Positions 5,020 through 6,025 of a stretch of DNA of 6,025 nt are shown here, in pieces. Below the pieces are notes generated by a model. It was given only the letters and a program-made list of their open reading frames with translations. It did not search any database and was not told where the DNA came from. Source of the DNA: Globobulimina sp. (Eukaryota > Foraminifera > Rotaliida); assembly GCA_003354225.1 (NCBI GenBank), contig PIVH01000374.1, positions 1-6,025 of the forward strand, given 5' to 3'. Position numbers and translations under genes: made by a program. The first letter of the stretch is position 1. Each line of letters opens with the position of its first letter.

Positions 5020-5871
5020 TTATATAAATAAACCTTCGACTTTCTTAATTAATTCTTTATTCGAGGCGGTGTCGGCACGCTTGTTGCCATTCATTTTTCT
5101 CTGCATTACTTCCATAATAATGTCTTGATGAGTACGCGTTTCTTCTTTCGCGACCGCTTCGGAGAGAAATATAGCGGCTTCTTTATCAATGGTGCGATCA
5201 ACGGTTAATGCGGAGATCGAATGCGACTGCAACGTAATCAATTTCTTCTGCGGGGTATCAAATCGGGAGAACGCATATCGATTTCCGGATGTATTTAATT
5301 TATGGGAGATGCGATCAATTTTGGCATTGAAATCATGCGACATTCGATCTAATTTCGCATTAAATGTACGTCGTTGGCGATTATCCGTGGTATCATCCGG
5401 TCGCTTGGCGTCATCATAAAATGGTTCGCTGGCAATCTCCGAATGGTCACTAGGTGGTGGCGATGGAGGCGAATTGGATAAAACTGATCGGAGAAACTCT
5501 TTTTTTCGTTTCCGGTCATGACGATTTTGTTCATGTTTGCCGGCAAACTGCACCATTTGGTCAGCTTTACGTTTATGGAAATTGCGGACTTGGTTGAAAA
5601 TAAAACGATTTTTGAAATGTGGGAAATACCATTTCTTCGTTTGATTTCCCTTTTTGTCCAATGTACGGTCTGATTTCAGCTGATTGACACGCTCCAAAAT
5701 CTTAGGTACCAGCCATTGCCACCAACATCGAATCTTGCTCTTCGCTTTATATTTTCTATAAAAATAAATGCGAAAAATAATGTCCATAATGGAACGATGA
5801 TCACGGGCCGCCTTCATGTGGGAGAAAGATGTGGCGGTATTATGTGGGAGAGAAAGATAGAAAATGGCCAT
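5020..5871 (-). CDS. Basic ORF1 protein of the retrotransposon, function unknown
   Basis: This 283-residue ORF is the only one that begins with a true ATG, at 5871, with an in-frame TAA immediately upstream and a G after the ATG, so the start is well fixed. The N-terminal 125 residues are rich in Lys, Arg, His and aromatics (WWQW at 50-53; KRKK near 121-124). A Ser/Pro stretch (NSPPSPPPS, 133-141) and an acidic segment follow. Two 11-residue repeats come next, FNAKLDRMSHD and FNAKIDRISHK at 170-191, with a heptad-like pattern. The C-terminal third is helical and charged. I recognise no family. Position at the 5' end of the element suggests a Gag component (RNA binding or multimerisation), possibly the N-terminal exon of the Gag-like protein, because a phase-1 donor-like GAAG/GTTTAT lies four codons before the stop. 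Confidence 0.65.
   Translation of the reverse strand: MAIFYLSLPHNTATSFSHMKAARDHRSIMDIIFRIYFYRKYKAKSKIRCWWQWLVPKILERVNQLKSDRTLDKKGNQTKKWYFPHFKNRFIFNQVRNFHKRKADQMVQFAGKHEQNRHDRKRKKEFLRSVLSNSPPSPPPSDHSEIASEPFYDDAKRPDDTTDNRQRRTFNAKLDRMSHDFNAKIDRISHKLNTSGNRYAFSRFDTPQKKLITLQSHSISALTVDRTIDKEAAIFLSEAVAKEETRTHQDIIMEVMQRKMNGNKRADTASNKELIKKVEGLFI
5299..5364 (-). repeat. Tandem 33-bp coding repeat in ORF1 (11-residue unit x2)
   Basis: Residues 170-180 and 181-191 are near-identical at the protein level (eight of eleven residues the same, with Leu/Ile, Met/Ile and Asp/Lys changes) but differ at many synonymous positions. The duplication is therefore old and the protein sequence appears constrained. The spacing of hydrophobic residues would suit a short coiled coil. 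Confidence 0.6.
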
Positions 5872-6025
5872 TTATTGTGACCGATTTTCGTTTGTGATTA
5901 CTGTTCTGTGTGTTTTGCCTGTGCTAATATTTTCGTGTGTGTTACAATCAAAAATGATTCGGGCTGTGAGTACGCATCACATATTTTACCTTTTACTGAG
6001 TGTGCCACGCAAGAATATTACATTC
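5872..6025 (-). other. Presumed 5' leader / element end upstream of ORF1
   Basis: These 154 nt precede the first ATG on the coding strand. They are AT-rich with GTGT/ACAC runs (for example around 5903-5945) and contain no ORF continuing into ORF1, which is closed off by TAA at 5874-5872. I found no copy of this sequence at the left edge of the window in direct or inverted orientation, so no terminal repeat is shown. A promoter is expected here but no core element can be assigned. Confidence 0.4.

Larger units (their letters stand above)
4549..5033 (-). other. Candidate spliceosomal intron joining the first ORF to Gag
   Basis: The donor candidate is GAAG/GTTTAT at 5033-5032, four codons before the stop of the first ORF, leaving one base of a codon. 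The acceptor candidate is TTTATTTACAG ending at 4549, also after the first codon base. The phases match, so removal of 485 nt would fuse the two ORFs in frame and give the Gag-like exon an ATG-started upstream exon. The donor departs from GTAAGT, and a phase match has a one-in-three chance of being accidental. Confidence 0.45.
1..6025 (-). mobile_element. Tyrosine-recombinase retrotransposon (DIRS/Ngaro-like), minus-strand orientation
   Basis: Five long ORFs all lie on the minus strand: a basic ORF, a Gag-like ORF, RT, RNase H and a tyrosine recombinase. This combination is diagnostic of retrotransposons that integrate with a tyrosine recombinase instead of a DDE integrase. RT and RNase H motifs are readable in canonical order, and the recombinase has recognisable R, YxxR, W and Y active-site boxes. 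No aspartic protease, DDE integrase, methyltransferase or hydrolase domain is visible. The extent is given as the whole window because no terminal repeat or target-site boundary could be found; coding sequence spans 78-5871. The reading frames are long and the motifs intact, so the copy is young or under selection, apart from one in-frame TGA and missing ATGs. Assignment to Ngaro, VIPER or another subgroup is inference and is left open. Confidence 0.88.

Overview
The window holds one nearly complete retroelement, transcribed entirely from the minus strand. Read 5' to 3' on that strand (right to left here) it carries: an ATG-started basic ORF (5871-5020); a Gag-like ORF with a C-terminal Cys/His-rich nucleocapsid region (4567-3485); a reverse transcriptase ORF (3303-2218); a ribonuclease H ORF (2211-1411); and a tyrosine recombinase ORF (1352-78). 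RT plus RNase H plus tyrosine recombinase, with no DDE integrase, no aspartic protease and no endonuclease, defines a tyrosine-recombinase retrotransposon (DIRS / Ngaro / PAT / VIPER assemblage). I see no methyltransferase-like or SGNH-hydrolase domain. That argues against classical DIRS and leaves a Ngaro- or VIPER-like or divergent lineage. The host must be a eukaryote, since the element class and the splice-site-like signals are eukaryotic. The sequence does not say which, and I recognise no flanking host gene.

Expression looks unusual. Only the first ORF has a real ATG at its start. The Gag-like, RT and recombinase ORFs open at TTG, TTG and GTG, with no ATG upstream in the open stretch. 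Each is preceded on the coding strand by a pyrimidine-rich stretch and has a 3' splice-site-like AG a few codons into the open frame. In all three the AG places the junction after the first base of a codon (phase 1). The end of the first ORF offers a matching phase-1 donor (GAAG/GTTTAT). A simple reading is that spliced mRNAs join the first ORF, or another 5' exon, to the downstream exons. Mutational decay of the copy is the alternative. RT and RNase H lie in one frame and are split only by a single TGA, at a site where relatives usually carry Trp.

Region by region: 1-77, short 3' end with an AATAAA next to the recombinase stop; 78-1352, recombinase; 1353-1410, pyrimidine-rich spacer; 1411-3303, RT/RNase H; 3304-3484, spacer with a dense pyrimidine tract; 3485-4567, Gag-like; 4568-5019, a 452-nt non-coding gap with a predicted multibranched fold and short repeats; 5020-5871, first ORF; 5872-6025, presumed 5' leader. 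Neither terminal direct nor inverted repeats were recognised inside the window, so the true element ends are probably outside it or too diverged to see by eye.
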